Shown: positions 1 to 11,589, counted from the first letter of the stretch. The stretch: 64,000 nucleotides of DNA from Zantedeschia hybrid cultivar (GCA_030544215.1 JARZZO010000002.1:61154150-61218149), one strand, 5' to 3'. Notes: a model not told the origin generated them from the letters alone. Numbers and translations are program-made.

Positions 1-1461
1 TCATTTATAGTTTTCGCAAATTAACTGTCGTAATGAAGGTCCGTAGACAAATGTATGAGATATTGAATCATGATGAGATCATGATAGTGAGATCAATATT
101 CTTAGTCACTTGTCTTAAACAGTTCTCGATCATAGGATATTTGAGATGGACATTAAATATCCGATAAGATCGACACAAGTTATTTCTGCTCATACGATGA
201 GGGTGAATGATCTCACATTCACTCATGTGGTGACACTAAGACAAACTTGTGGGTGCTCATTAGAGAATGAGTTCACTGAACATATCCGAATAATAATTCC
301 TAGATGGTCATTATACCTAATAGTCAACCAGGGAATTCAATCGTTGCAGTAGCGCAGTTGGTCCTTTGACTTGAGTCACCGATGATACCTTACTTGTAGA
401 CCATTGTGTCTTGATTATCTGACTTGTGGATTTTAACCATTAAGTCCACAATAGTCAGTCTCTCAGATATAGTGGAAAGCTTGCGAAGGTAATTGAGTGA
501 ACAACAGGGGATCACTCACTCTTGGTATAAGACTAGAGAGAGAATGTCCTATGGATGTGTACACAGAAATCCCTAGCCAGGGTCAACTGAAAGAGATGTC
601 TTTCTAGAAGTTAACTGAGTACTGGAATCAATCTAAATAATGCGATAGAAGGTTTGACTGTAAAACCATACCCTTGAGTTAATGGGATATTGGATGAGTT
701 AAGGATTTTATATGTGCGGTATCTGCAGACGGAAAGGTTCAAATAAAGGGAATAATATCCCTTATATCTTATGGGATCATGAGATAGTGTTTGGTGCCGT
801 TCATGATGAGAAGGCCAAGTGACTTAATCATCAGATGATAAACCACTTATTTATTGAATTAATTATTTAACATATGATGTTTAAATAATAATTAACAAAT
901 ACTAAAGTTTAGAATTAGTTCTAAGTTTAATGGGCCTGAAACTAGACTGATATATGGGCCTAGAGGGTCACACACATAAGAGTTCTCGTAAGACGGTGAG
1001 AGATGTTAAATATTATGGTTATCTGGGTTTTTGTAAAAAGTCACAGGATAAACATGAATATTTAATGGAGAATTATCCAAGGTCAAGCTCTTGGATAATC
1101 ATGAGAATTAATTCTTGTGCTTATCCTTATTTCTTATATAAGGAGGCCAAGGAGATGAATGGTTGGAGTGGGATGTACACTACCATACACCCTTGGATTT
1201 TTCTCTCTCCACTCTCTCTCTCCTTCTCTCTCTTGAAGTAGATGAAGGAAATCGCGTCTGCTTCGGGTGCTCGTGTGGATACCTCTGGAGATCGTGCACG
1301 TGCGCGATTACCGAATCGGTCGAATCTACATGAGATTCGAAACCCCGCAAAGGTGAAGAACAGTTCTTCCCGCGTAATTTCTAATTGTCCGTTTTACAAT
1401 CCTAGCAACCGATTACACATGGAATCATTTAATTTTTCGCTGCGTTTTCGGCGATTCCTTA
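1..1461 (+). repeat. LTR-like sequence, truncated by window edge
   Basis: This stretch has no gene. It reads like the 3' part of a long LTR: AT-rich U3-like sequence, a TATA box (TTATATAAGG at 1134-1143), a CT-rich start-site region (1200-1238), then a moderately GC-rich tail ending in TTCGGCGATTCCTTACA, the kind of end seen in plant copia LTRs. No primer site follows, so it would be a 3' or solo LTR. It is interrupted at 1462 by the solo LTR that follows. The start lies outside the window, so the assignment rests on general architecture only. Short ORFs here show no family resemblance. Confidence 0.45.
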
Positions 1462-1466
1462 CACTT

Positions 1467-2856
1467 TGGTCCCGAAGGAATCAAGAGATGGCCCCCACAG
1501 TGCAACGCTTTGGTACACGTGGCACTTAGGGCCCACATTACCGCTTTGGTGCATCCACTTAGTATGTTAATCTCTTTCCTTAACCATATACATACATAAA
1601 CTCATATGTTAAATGCAAAACATGCTCTAATACATAACATGTACGAATAGCATGAGATCAAACATGGAATTAACATGAATCTAGCTTAACCATTAAGCCT
1701 ATGAATCGCGTCGAGTACAGGTGACACGATATGTAAATCATGTCGACCTACATCGGCGCCATTCATCATCCCAGATTTTCATTAAAACATGATCATTTTG
1801 AAAAACTACGAATATGCATGAACTATCATAGATCTAAACATGCTATAATAGATACATCACGATTTGCACATGCTTATGAAATAATTATAGAGATAAATAA
1901 GAATTAACTTGTATCATGACATGGATATCTTAGCATGGTTCTTCTACAATAATATATTTATCATAGCATTAAATTAAACAGAAAAGAATTACTTTTTGCA
2001 TGTATGGTTAATTGTTACATAACAATAAATTCATGTTACATGGATGAAACATGAATTAACATAAAACTCTCATTACGATAGCCAATATTCAGTGTAAATC
2101 GCATCGTGCATGGCTGATGCTATTCACAAATTGCGTCGGCCTACATGGACGTGTTTCACGTCTGAGAATAGGTTTTCCAAAAAATTCGAAAACAATGAAG
2201 AAAACGAAGAAAGAAGGGATATGTGCATCATATATGCATTCTAGCAACTATATTCATGTAGCCAAACATCTCTTATATATACTAGATAGCAAAATAGGTT
2301 GAAAATAAGATTTTTATACATAAGAATACTATATTTTCGTGGTTCGTCGTCACTTGCCTCTCTCCTGTAGCACAACTAAGTGAAGCAGTTCGCCTCCGGC
2401 AAGACAGCACGCCCCCTCCACCCGCAACCATGTTTACAGGATCGTCCTTAGCCTCGGGGATCATCCTCACATCCTCCTCCTTGCATGCTGTGAAGAGACA
2501 CCGCGTCGCATCCGTTCTCTTTTTGAATCTCTCTCTAGGGTTCTCTAATCAGTTGGAGATCAAGAGAGGGGCTTCGGCCGCCCTATTGGTGCTTAAATAG
2601 TCATCTAACATGAGTCCAAAGTGGACTCCTACCACTCTCAGAGAAGAGCGAACTAGCAAGGGGTCAGACTCATAAAGCTCTGAATCGCGTCGGTTCTACC
2701 GAACGCGGTTCAACTCGCTTGAATTGCCTCAACTAGGGTCGACGTGTTTCAGACAACTCGGTAGAATTCAATAAAATTTGAAAATAAAGCCCACTAACAC
2801 GCCTACCAAAGTACTGATGGGCCTATAATGGGTCTGCCATGATACTAGGTGTTATA
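1467..2856 (-). mobile_element. Solo LTR, gypsy-type
   Basis: A 1,390-bp block is flanked by a perfect 5-bp duplication CACTT (1462-1466 and 2857-2861). On the minus strand it begins TATAACACC, one transition away from the common plant gypsy LTR start TGTAACACC, and ends CCTTCGGGACCA. A TATA-like CTATTTAAGC lies on the minus strand near 2592-2601. No internal coding region or primer site accompanies it, so it looks like the product of LTR-LTR recombination. Boundaries were read by eye; the duplication and the canonical ends support each other. Confidence 0.75.
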
Positions 2857-2861
2857 CACTT

Positions 2862-3565
2862 GGCCTTCAATTGCATCACCATCTATATGCTAATATGTTA
2901 GTTTCTTTTTTATCTATAGTGTATCATATAATTAGAATCCTATGGCTCCTAGTATGTCCTTTAATTGGGTGTGCAAATATGGTACACAAATTACATAACG
3001 TGCACTACCTTGAATTAATGTAACTTCTTGCTCCGGTCTTCAGAGGTCATGGTCGAGGTAGATGTAGAGGTCGAGGATGTGGCTGGATTGTTGTTTAGAT
3101 GCCATGGGATGACATTCATTTGGACAGTTTTTTTATGGTTGATCGATAGACAATTCTTGTTGTATTAGTAGATAGCTTTAACATTGTTGGATAGGTACAC
3201 ATATTGAGTTTATGGGATTTTGATTGATGCATTGTGTATGATCATATTTTCATATTGACTAGTTGATGGAAGTTTGATGGACATGTTTATGGAAGTATTG
3301 ACTAATTTATGGAAATTGGATGGACATGTTTATAGAAGTTGCATAATCATATTTTTCATATTGACTAGCTTTTAGATGTGAGTTTTTATGTTGTAAGTAG
3401 GTCAAAATTTACTTTGTGTTGAAATATTGTAGAAATGCTGTCAATTTTTTGACAAAATTTAAAAGTAGGCCAAAGTTTTGTCAACATCTTAAATTCAATT
3501 ATCTTGCCATCTCACGATACATTGAAAACACCAATTTCAAAACCACCATAAAACTAAGAGAAATT
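2862..3565. other. Unassigned AT-rich flank with a local duplication
   Basis: No convincing gene. Around 3050-3100 a short run would encode alternating Arg and Gly residues, possibly a scrap of a plant transposase tail, but this is too short to assign. Between about 3223 and 3370 two phrases recur imperfectly (a phrase containing ATGGACATGTTTAT, and TCATATT..CATATTGACTAG), a small degenerate tandem duplication. The stretch ends at the AAATT target duplication of the next element. Confidence 0.4.
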
Positions 3566-3955
3566 TGTTAGGGATTTTAGGAATACCTGGAGCGGAAGCC
3601 ATCCCTAACGCAGAGGAAGACGATGCCGGAGTCGATCTCCACGCGCAGCGGACCTCGAACAAAAACGCACGAACCCCGGGCGGGAAGACGGTGTAAACCC
3701 ACGCACTGTCTCCACTGGTTTCCTCTCTCTATTCGTCTTAATGCGTTTGACCTAATGGGGAGTCACAGGCTTCTTTTATAGAGAGGAGGGACCAGTCCCG
3801 TTCTTACTTCTAACAGGATCCTACCCATTACAGGATCCTTATTGGGCGCCTAATGGGTTAAGCTCAATCATATTTCATTAATTGGATGCCTAATGGTGTG
3901 CAAGTGTGCAGCCCAGTAAACACAAGTGGACCACTAATTGGATTAAAACCCAACA
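3566..3955 (-). repeat. copia-1 3' LTR
   Basis: Left copy of the 390-bp direct repeat, carrying the element's 3' LTR because the element is on the minus strand. It starts TGTTAGGGATTTTAGG and ends AACCCAACA on the plus strand. It pairs with 10260-10649 with about 11 mismatches. Confidence 0.95.
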
Positions 3956-3966
3956 TTCTCCTACTT
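3956..3966 (-). other. copia-1 polypurine tract
   Basis: Directly inside the 3' LTR the minus strand reads GTAGGAGAA, a short purine-rich run in the right place to prime plus-strand DNA synthesis. It is weaker than the usual GGGGGAG-type tract. Confidence 0.6.
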
Positions 3967-4395
3967 GGTCCAACTTGTCTTAAGCACATCGAATCTTCCT
4001 TTGAAAACATACTTATAGTATAAATATATATATAGTTTCAAAATGACTCTTGAAGATTTGACATCCTGGGCATACACCTGAAGAAAAAACCACGGTATGC
4101 GCGCGCACGATAAAACAAAACTACACACCATTCCAATTAACGGAATCTTAAAAGTTCAAGAACAGTAAATCAAATGACATGAGTCATGGCGGTAAATGCA
4201 TTCAATTACACACCACCTTCCATGTACCACAATGCCACCAACTTACTATAATTGAACATCAAATATGGAACTGTAGATAAACTCAAACATAATGTTTATC
4301 TATTGGTCACCACTTAAACATACAATCTGCCATCCATAATCCATAACCAACATGTATACAAAATAAATGGAAAAAGGCAGAAGGTAATGGAAGAA

Positions 4396-5825
4396 TCACA
4401 ACATATCGAGTGAACTGACAAGACCCATCCGAATCACATGACTACAAAAAGTGCTAGCAGGTAGTCCTTTCGTGAGTGGGTCAGCAACCATAAGATCCGT
4501 TCCGATATGTTCTATAGACACTTCTTGATTCTTCACTCTGTCTCTAAGAGCAAAATACTTAATGTCTAAGGCTCTACCACCTTTGGACGCCTTATTGTTC
4601 TTAGAGAAGAAGACCGCAGCGGAATTGTCACAATATATCCTGATAGGTCTGGAGACGAAGTCAATAAATGATAGACATGTGAACAGATTCCGCAATTGGA
4701 TGGCCTGTGCACTAGCCTCAAAACAAGCAATGAACTCAGCTGCCATCGTGGAAGCCACTGTAATACTCTGCTTCTCACTGCACCAAGTGATAGCTCCTCC
4801 TGCCAGGAGGAAGATGTATCATGTAGTGGACTTCCTCGAATCAAGGCAGCCGCCAAAATTAGCATCAGAATAGGCAACGACCTCTAGCTGATCTGACCTT
4901 CTGTAAGTGAGCATGAAATCTAATGTGCCCTTAAGATACCGCATGACTTTCTTGGCAGCTTTCCAATGATCCATGCCTGGGTTGCTCTGGTACCTGCTGA
5001 GCATACCCACGGCAAAAGCTATATCTGGACGTGTACAAGTCTGAAGGTACATCAAGCTCCCAACGGCTGAAGCATATGGGATAGGCTCCATCTGCTTCCT
5101 TTCTAAGTCGTTCCTGGGACACTGTAATTCACTGAATTTATCACCTTTTACAATGGGTACTTTATCGGGTGCGCAGGACTGCATGTTGAACCTTTCCAAG
5201 ACCTTTGAGATGTAAGTCTTCTGAGAGAGACCAAGAGTGCCTGAGGGTCTATCTCTAGTGATTTCAATGCCCAAAACATAGTGGGCATCGCCCATATCTT
5301 TCATCTCAAAGTTCTTAGAAAGGAAAGCTTTGGTTTCGTGCAACAAACCAAGATCACTGCTGGCAAGCAAGATGTCATCCACATACAAAAGCAAGACAAT
5401 GAAACTACTCCCACTGATCCTTAGGTACAAACATTCATCAATGATGTTTTCCTTAAACCCAAAGGACAGTATGATTTCATTGAACTTTATGAACCATTGG
5501 CGGGAGGCTTGCTTAAGTCCGTAAATGGATTTCCTTAATTTGCATACAAAGTGTTCTTTACCTTCAGCACGAAACCCTTGAGGTTGCTCCATATACACTT
5601 CTTTATCTAGGTCCCCATTGAGAAAAGCCGTTTTCACATCCATCTGATGTAACTCCAGGTCAAAATGAGCTACCAAGGCCATGACTATTCTGAATGAGAG
5701 TTTCTTGGAAACTGGAGAGAACGTCTCATCATAGTCACGCCTTCCCTTTGAGTGAAACCCTTAGCTACCAATCTGGCCTTATATCGTTCAACTTTGCCTT
5801 TAGCGTCCACTTTAGTTTTGAATAT
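4396..5825 (-). pseudogene. copia-1 reverse transcriptase and RNase H, broken
   Basis: Copies element RNA into DNA in cytoplasmic particles. The open stretch 5682-4819 holds a copia reverse transcriptase: DVKTAFLNGDL near residue 15, YGLKQASRQW near 54, and the catalytic YVDDILLAS at about 100 (nt 5385-5374), followed by the SAVGSLMY and TRPDIAFAVG motifs. RNase H follows at 4758-4396, with YCDNSAAVFF and a DPLTKGLP end. A TGA at 4819-4821 separates them, replacing a Gly codon in the usual GYI motif. A TAG sits at the integrase junction (5826-5828, where KLVGCKW is expected), and a one-base loss near 5735-5745 shifts the frame in the GFTQREG region. Domain identity is clear; function is lost. 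Confidence 0.93.
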
Positions 5826-7652
5826 CTATTTACATCCAACAAGTTTGGACCCCTTAGGCAAGTTAACGAGATCCCAGACTTGGTTTTTAGCCATAGAGTC
5901 AAGCTCTTCTTTCATGGCTTCAAACCAATAGGCAAATTTTTCACACTTCATGGCTTGTGAAAACGTCACTAGATCATCAATGTCACCCCTGTCTACACTA
6001 TCCTCCTGTAGGTATACTATGAACTCATCAGATATGGCAGGTCTCCTGACTCTTTCAGATCGACGCAATGTTGGCCCCTGATCCACCTGAGAAGGTGGTT
6101 GGTCACCAACAGCGACATCTTCTGGCTCTGGAGCAACCTGGGGTGGACCAACTGCAACTATTTGCTCCCCTAGGATTTCATTCCGAGGAATGAATATGGG
6201 AACAACGTTGTCAGTTGTTACAGGTATTTCAACCTGATCCTGTAACTCCTCAAAAGAAATCTCTCGAGAAGGTCCACTCCCACTAACTCCGCCATCTTCA
6301 AGAAACCTTGCCTTATCTGTTTCTATAATGATGGGAACATGAGATGGGCAATAGAATCTATACCCTTTTGATCTCGCTGGATAACCAATGAAGAATCCAC
6401 TGGTTGTTCTGAGATCAAAAGCCTTTTCCTGTGGACTGTATGGTCTGGCCTCAGCTGCACACCCCCACGTGCGCATATAGCTCACAGAAGGTTTCCTACC
6501 ACACCATAACTCATAGGGAGTCTTAGGCGCAGCCTTCGTAGGAACCTTATTCACAATGTGAGCAGCTGTCTTAACGGCTTCGCCCCACAAGGATAAAGGA
6601 AGGGTAGAATGACTCAACATTGCCCTGACCATTTCTTTAAGCGTTCGATTCCTTCTTTCTGCAACCCCATTCTGGTATGGGCTGCCAGGAGTAGTGTACT
6701 GAGGTACAATACCCTCTTCTTTAAGGAATTTAGCTAATGGACCAGGCCTTTGTCCCATCTCAGTATACCTACCATAGTACTCACCACCTCTATCAGTCCT
6801 GACTATCTTGATTACTTTCCCTGATTGTTTCTCTACTTCCTTCTTGAAATCCTTAAAGACATTAAAAACATCTGCCTTTTCAAGAAGTAAATAGAGATAC
6901 ATGAATCTAGAATAGTCATCTATAAAGGTGACAAAGTACCTCTCACCAGTCAGACAGGGTGAAAAGGGACCACAGATATCAGTGTGAATTATTTCTAAAA
7001 TTCCAGAACTCCTTGTGGCATCTTTATTAGGCGTGTGTGTTTGCTTTCCTTTAATGCAATCAACACATGTCTCGAAGTCAGTGAAATCCAGAGTGTGTAA
7101 CACTCCTTCTCCCACTAACCTTTTAAGCCTTTTAATGGAGATGTGTCCTAATCTCCTATGCCACAACATGGATGAATTTTCATTAACTCTACCACGCTTG
7201 TTGCCAGTAAGGACCGAAGTATGCATGGTGTTATGAGATTGTTCAATCACATTGCTAAGACACAATTTATACAAACCATCAGATATAGAACCAGTACCAA
7301 TAACAATAGAATCCTTTATTAATTCAACTAAAGAGTTTCCAGGTTTGACTTGGAAACCTTTTGAATCAAGTCTTGATACTGAAACCAAATTTCTACTAAA
7401 AGATGGTACATAAAAAGTGTCTTCTAAATCTAGAACAAATCATGATTCCATAACTATCCTATAAATTCCGACGGCCTTGACTTGTGAGCGCGTCTTATTT
7501 CCTGAAAAGATGCTCCGCTCACCCTCATTCGGAGGCTTTTGGAAAAGGAATCCCTGCATAGAAGTGGCAACATGCACAATAGAACCTGAGTCAATCCACC
7601 ATGTGCTTTTAGGAACATTGACTAAATTAGACTCATAGCAAACGTAGGATGT
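5826..7652 (-). pseudogene. copia-1 protease and integrase, broken
   Basis: Protease matures the polyprotein and integrase joins element DNA to the chromosome. The protease motif WWIDSGSIVHVATSM lies at about 7590-7630 (the D-S-G core is kept; families usually have DSGAT). A TGA at 7440-7442 interrupts just before FYVPSFSRNLVSVSRL. The integrase then runs open for 520 codons (7388-5829): LWHRRLGH near residue 75 with a CVDC zinc-binding pair, FIDDYSR near 155, TDRGGEY near 198, and YQNGVAERRNR near 238. A Pro-rich C-terminal tail follows, and the stretch ends at a TAG in place of Trp. Confidence 0.93.
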
Positions 7653-8036
7653 ATGCTCTCGAACACTACCACTAGTGTATTTCATTGAGGACAGTTTAAC
7701 CATTAAAGTTCTGACTTTGGCCTTATCAGAACTAATGAACTATTCTTCAATAGCTTTAAGAAATCCACTAGCAGTAGTCTGATCTGGGATAGATCCCTTA
7801 ATGTTCTGTCCAACGTGTCCCTGAAGGAACAGAAGGCAGAGACGATTGGACTTTTCCAATTTTTCATAATGAGTCTGTTGTTCCAACGAGCTTTCTGGAG
7901 TAAGTGGAGCCGACATAACCTCACGTAATGCTAAATCTAAGTCCAGCCAGCCTAAAGCAAATTGTACCCTTTGTTTCCACTCAGTGAAATTAGTACCATT
8001 CAGGTACGGCACACTAGCATTAAATGGTGCAAACAA
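7653..8036 (-). pseudogene. copia-1 gag, internally deleted
   Basis: Gag forms the particle that packages element RNA. The start at 8036 gives an N-terminus with FNASVPYLNGTNFTEWKQRV, a typical copia gag opening. The frame meets a TAG at 7740-7742 and then continues in frame through LMVKLSSMKYTSGSVREH. There the sequence jumps straight into protease-linker sequence (CYESNLVNVP). The central and C-terminal gag, including the CCHC zinc knuckle, is missing: about 128 codons remain where families usually have well over 250. I infer an in-frame internal deletion at about 7652. Confidence 0.85.
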
Positions 8037-8867
8037 AGGAGAAGCTGAAATAAAACAAACACATGCTCACATATAAGGCAATGAAACTAAAATATTGCAA
8101 GTAATGAGGCAAACAGATATGCAAAGTAATTCGACAACATAAAGAGAACTACTTTATCAAGTCGTCCTATAGCTTCATGGACGAACTCCCCGAATTAACT
8201 TAAGTGATAAAACTAAAACTTATAAACATTTTGATATCAAGAGAGAGTACCTTTGGGTACATAACTCTCAAGAATCGCCATGTAGATAAATTTTATTTTA
8301 TCCTGCTCGTGACATGAAAATAAACACTCCTTTGGGAGTTAAATTTACAATCAAGTCATGAACACAAGTATTTGAAATCATTTTAATTTCTTAACGAATA
8401 TATTTTATTATTCTCCATGCATAAGGTCACTTTGGTGATCTACTTACACACTTTGAATACTAAAACATCCTCCCCCAATTAAAATGATAACAAATATCTA
8501 AATGCTCATCAATAATGCTATTTAAAACTTAATATGGTAAGATTTTATCAATCCTCGTGATTAGTGCCACTTTGGTGGTCAAACTAATCATTTAGAAATC
8601 AAAATTTACCACGAAACTACATAATAGCATTAATAAACACATAACATGAGCAAAAAAGGATATAAACACAATAATTAATGCAATCTTAAGTGGAGATATT
8701 CATACATGATTAAAATTGTAAAGAGGACAAATAATCACAAAAATATCTCTTAAACTTACATCAATAATTATTGATTCTTAAATAACATTAATCATGCTTA
8801 AAACTACATTAATATGGCTACTTAACAAGTTTATAGCATGCTGTTACATATATGTCCTTTTTCTGTT

Positions 8868-9050
8868 TGCAGAATAAAAACTGAATTGCAAACATAGTTT
8901 GAACAGTTTACAGAAAAGTCTTAAATTGTAAACATACTTTGCAGTTTGCAGGAACAATCATAAATTGCAAACATATCCGTTTTAATTTGCAGAAACAACT
9001 TAAATTGCAAATATATCCGTTTATGTTTACAGAAATAACCAAAATTACAA
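8868..9050. repeat. Imperfect ~55-bp tandem repeat in copia-1 leader
   Basis: Three to four imperfect units alternate a TTTGCAGAA-type phrase with AAATTGCAAACATATCCG. They lie in the untranslated leader of copia-1, so they are part of the element rather than a host satellite. They look like replication-slippage products; no function can be inferred. Confidence 0.6.
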
Positions 9051-9269
9051 ACAGATTATCAGAAATTGTGTATGTATCCAAGCAGATTTAAAATATGATC
9101 TTTTATCCTTTAAAGATTACTAATGGGCTTAAAATGGGCCCAGAAATATGGGCCAAAGATCCAGAACTTAATGGATCAATTAAATGACCATTAGTGAATT
9201 TTAAAAGATAAAAATAACTAAAGGAGTTTAAATTAAATGATTTTAAATCTTTTTAACTTAAAGGATACA

Positions 9270-9560
9270 TCTACACAAACGGATATGAACGGATGCGGGT
9301 CCGGTTCTTAACGGATTCGATTTGGGTTAGATTAACGGATTCGGGTCGGATACTTAATCGGATCCGAATTCGGGTCTTAATGATATCCAAACGGATATCG
9401 TACCCAGAATTCGAATCCAAGACCCGTTAACTAATATCCGTTAAGGAATAATCAAATGGATTCGAATTTGGGTCTTAATAAGATCCTAACGGATATAATA
9501 CCCAAAATAGGACCCAAATGATCTTTAACCAAGATCCGTTACAGATTTAAAATCTAACCC
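9270..9560. repeat. Recurring ACGGAT/GGATCCGAATTCGGGT phrases
   Basis: A roughly 290-bp part of the copia-1 leader repeats ACGGAT and CGAATTCGGGTC-like phrases on both strands, giving many imperfect inverted repeats. It separates the AT-rich leader from the GC-rich island. No coding potential. Confidence 0.5.
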
Positions 9561-9709
9561 AAATTAGACCAAATGGTTTCTTAAATAGAAAGTTTCCTAA
9601 ACCTAATCGTTTCTTAAACCCATCATCTTCAACCTCCCAAAAGGGAAGGTTAGGGTTTAGAAACCCCAATTTAAGGAAACCCAGATTTTAGAAAATCCAA
9701 ATTTTAGGA

Positions 9710-10180
9710 AACCGTCGCCGGAAACCGCCGAAAACCGGCCCGTCGGAATCCTCGCCGGAACCCACCCCCGCGCGGCAAGCGCCGCCGCACCGCGGGACGC
9801 GGCCCTTCGCGCAGGGCGCCCGCGCGGCCGCCCGGCGCGGCCAGCGCAGCCGCGCCGCCGCGCGGCCGCGCGGGGCAGCACCGCGCAGTGCTGCGCGCGG
9901 TGCGGCGGCCGCGCGCGGCCCCGCGCGGGCCTGCGCGGCCGCGCGCAAGCCGCAGCCGCCCGCCGCGGCGCGGCCACGCACGGGCCGCGGCGGGGCGTGC
10001 CGCGCACGCGCCGCGGCGGGGCGTGCCGCGCACGCGTAGCCGGCGCTGCCGCGCTCGGCCGTGGCGGGGCGTGCCACGCCCGCGCAGCCGGCGCTGCCGC
10101 GCTCGGCCGTGGCGGCACGCCAGCGGCGGCCGGCGCTGCCGCGCTCGGCACGCCTGCGGCCGTTCGGCCGCCCGGATTTT
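9710..10180 (-). other. GC-rich island in copia-1 leader
   Basis: About 470 bp consist almost only of G and C, in sharp contrast to the AT-rich surroundings. Internally it repeats GGCGCTGCCGCGCTCGG (three times, about 10038-10150) and GGGGCGTGCCGCGCACGCG units. It is bounded on the 5' LTR side by a T tract (10178-10193). Long overlapping ORFs exist in several frames on both strands, but they encode only Ala/Arg/Pro/Gly low complexity and are not genes. It sits between primer site and gag, where the RNA packaging signal of a retroelement is expected. Confidence 0.8.
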
Positions 10181-10245
10181 TTTTTTTTTTTTTTAAACTA
10201 ACCGGGAAGAATCCCGTAGATCGGAGCCCCAAAATTCCGACACGG

Positions 10246-10257
10246 GCTCTGATACCA
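10246..10257 (-). other. copia-1 primer binding site (tRNA-iMet)
   Basis: On the minus strand TGGTATCAGAGC follows the 5' LTR after a two-base spacer. It is complementary to the 3' end of plant initiator methionine tRNA, the usual first-strand primer of copia elements, and it fixes the element's orientation. Confidence 0.95.
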
Positions 10258-10259
10258 CT

Positions 10260-10649
10260 TGTTAGGGATTTTAGGAATACCTGGAGCGGAAGGCATCCCT
10301 AACGCAGAGGAAGACGATGCCGGAGTCGATCCCCACGCGTAGCGGACCTCGAACAAAAACTCACGAACCCCGGGCGGGAAGACGGTGTAAACCCACGCAC
10401 TGTCTCCACTGGTTTCCTCTCTCTATTCGTCTTAATGCGTTTGACCTAATGGGGAGTCACATGCTTATTTTATAGAGAGGAGGGACCAGTCCCGTTCTTA
10501 CTTCTAACAGGATCCTACCCATTACAATATCCTTATTGGGCGCCTAATGGGTTAAGCCCAATCATATTTCATTAATTGGATGTCTAATGGTGTGCAAGTG
10601 TGCAGCCCAGTAAACACAAGTGGACCACTAATTGGATTAAAACTCAACA
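10260..10649 (-). repeat. copia-1 5' LTR
   Basis: Right copy of the 390-bp direct repeat, the 5' LTR of this minus-strand element. A TATA-like run (minus-strand CTATAAAAT, near 10469-10477) could serve as its promoter. Followed by the AAATT target duplication at 10650-10654. Confidence 0.95.
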
Positions 10650-10654
10650 AAATT

Positions 10655-11223
10655 TTCATCGAGAAAAGCTTCATGGTCAAAAGAAACATAAAAATCCACA
10701 ATAATTGCTATATTTTAACAATAGAGTAAACTCAAGAGAGATAAATGGCGAAAAAAAGACCAGAGAGTTGAGAGAGTGCAGATGGGTGAAAAAGAATGAG
10801 GGGTCCCGGCTAGGTTTTGTGGTAGCTGTAATGCATGCCTTTTGGCTGCGGTGCACCTTTTCCAAATTTTTGTTTTTGTAGGGATCAAAATTGAAAAAAA
10901 AAATCTAAAGGTTATGTTTTGAAGATGAAGAGTAGAAACATGATTTCGTCTATTGCATTACATTTGACCGTTGATAAAAAAAATTATGAGGAATATTCCC
11001 ACCTGACACACATCTATTGATTGGACGACTTTTTTCAACAATCCATCTAATTTTTGCATATGCAAAAGAAAATATGCAAGTTACAGGGATTAAAGGCTAA
11101 ATAAACGATTACCAGGGATCAAAGACTAAAAGATCCTACATTTTTTTAAATAAGAGAATAAATGCATTTTACTCTAGCTTCAAGGCATAATAAATCCATA
11201 ACTTACTTTGTTTTAAGAGTAAT
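10655..11223. other. AT-rich intergenic DNA, nothing recognised
   Basis: The pre-insertion continuation of 3480-3565. I see no domain, RNA gene or element end. Short ORFs are not credible. Confidence 0.5.
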
Positions 11224-11510
11224 ACTTGCTGCACCACTAGGTTGTGCAGCAAGTCCACTCCCATCGTAAGATTACCTTTGGTCGGACCATGCGACTAGCT
11301 TAGTTAGTTAGACGACTTGACATGATTAATCTCATAATGTTTCGATTGATAAATATTTTTTTTAATTAATAAATACATATTTTGATTGACAAAATATATA
11401 TTTAATTGACAAACAAAATTTTTAATTGACAAATATATATATTTGTCAATAAAAAATAATTTTATCAATCGAAATATTATGAAAGTAATTATGTCAACTT
11501 GTCCGACCAA
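11224..11510. repeat. Foldback (MITE-like) inverted repeat
   Basis: Two arms of about 37 bp (11316-11353 and 11461-11497) are near-perfect inverted copies around TTTCGATTGATAAA, enclosing AT-rich sequence that itself folds (AATTGACAAATATATAT). An outer pair GGTCGGAC (11280-11287) and GTCCGACC (11501-11508) extends the pairing with gaps. Just upstream an 11-bp perfect hairpin (ACTTGCTGCAC at 11224-11234, GTGCAGCAAGT at 11244-11254) may belong to the same element. I could not find a clear target duplication, so the family is not assigned. Confidence 0.55.
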
Positions 11511-11589
11511 GTTAATCATGTGGTTTAACCTTAGAGAGAGTTGTGCAACTGTGACTTGCAGTTTAAACTTGAGTACGACTTAAACTTGG

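Larger units (their letters stand above)
3566..10649 (-). mobile_element. Complete-length but defective Ty1/copia element (copia-1)
   Basis: This 7,084-bp element has two 390-bp LTRs, each starting TGTTAGGG and ending CAACA, and a perfect 5-bp duplication AAATT at 3561-3565 and 10650-10654. Reading on the minus strand the order is 5' LTR, primer site, a 2.2-kb leader, shortened gag, protease, integrase, reverse transcriptase, RNase H, purine tract, 3' LTR; integrase before reverse transcriptase is the copia order. By eye the LTRs differ at about 11 of 390 positions, so the insertion is fairly recent, yet gag has lost its RNA-binding half and pol has several stops and a frameshift. The pol resembles the Tork/TNT1 group, but lineage was not tested. 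Confidence 0.95.

Noticed and set aside
9657..10302. Several long ORFs on both strands (up to 191 codons)
   Set aside because: They exist because the GC-rich island has few stop codons; the products are Ala/Arg/Pro low complexity in every frame and lie in a retroelement leader.
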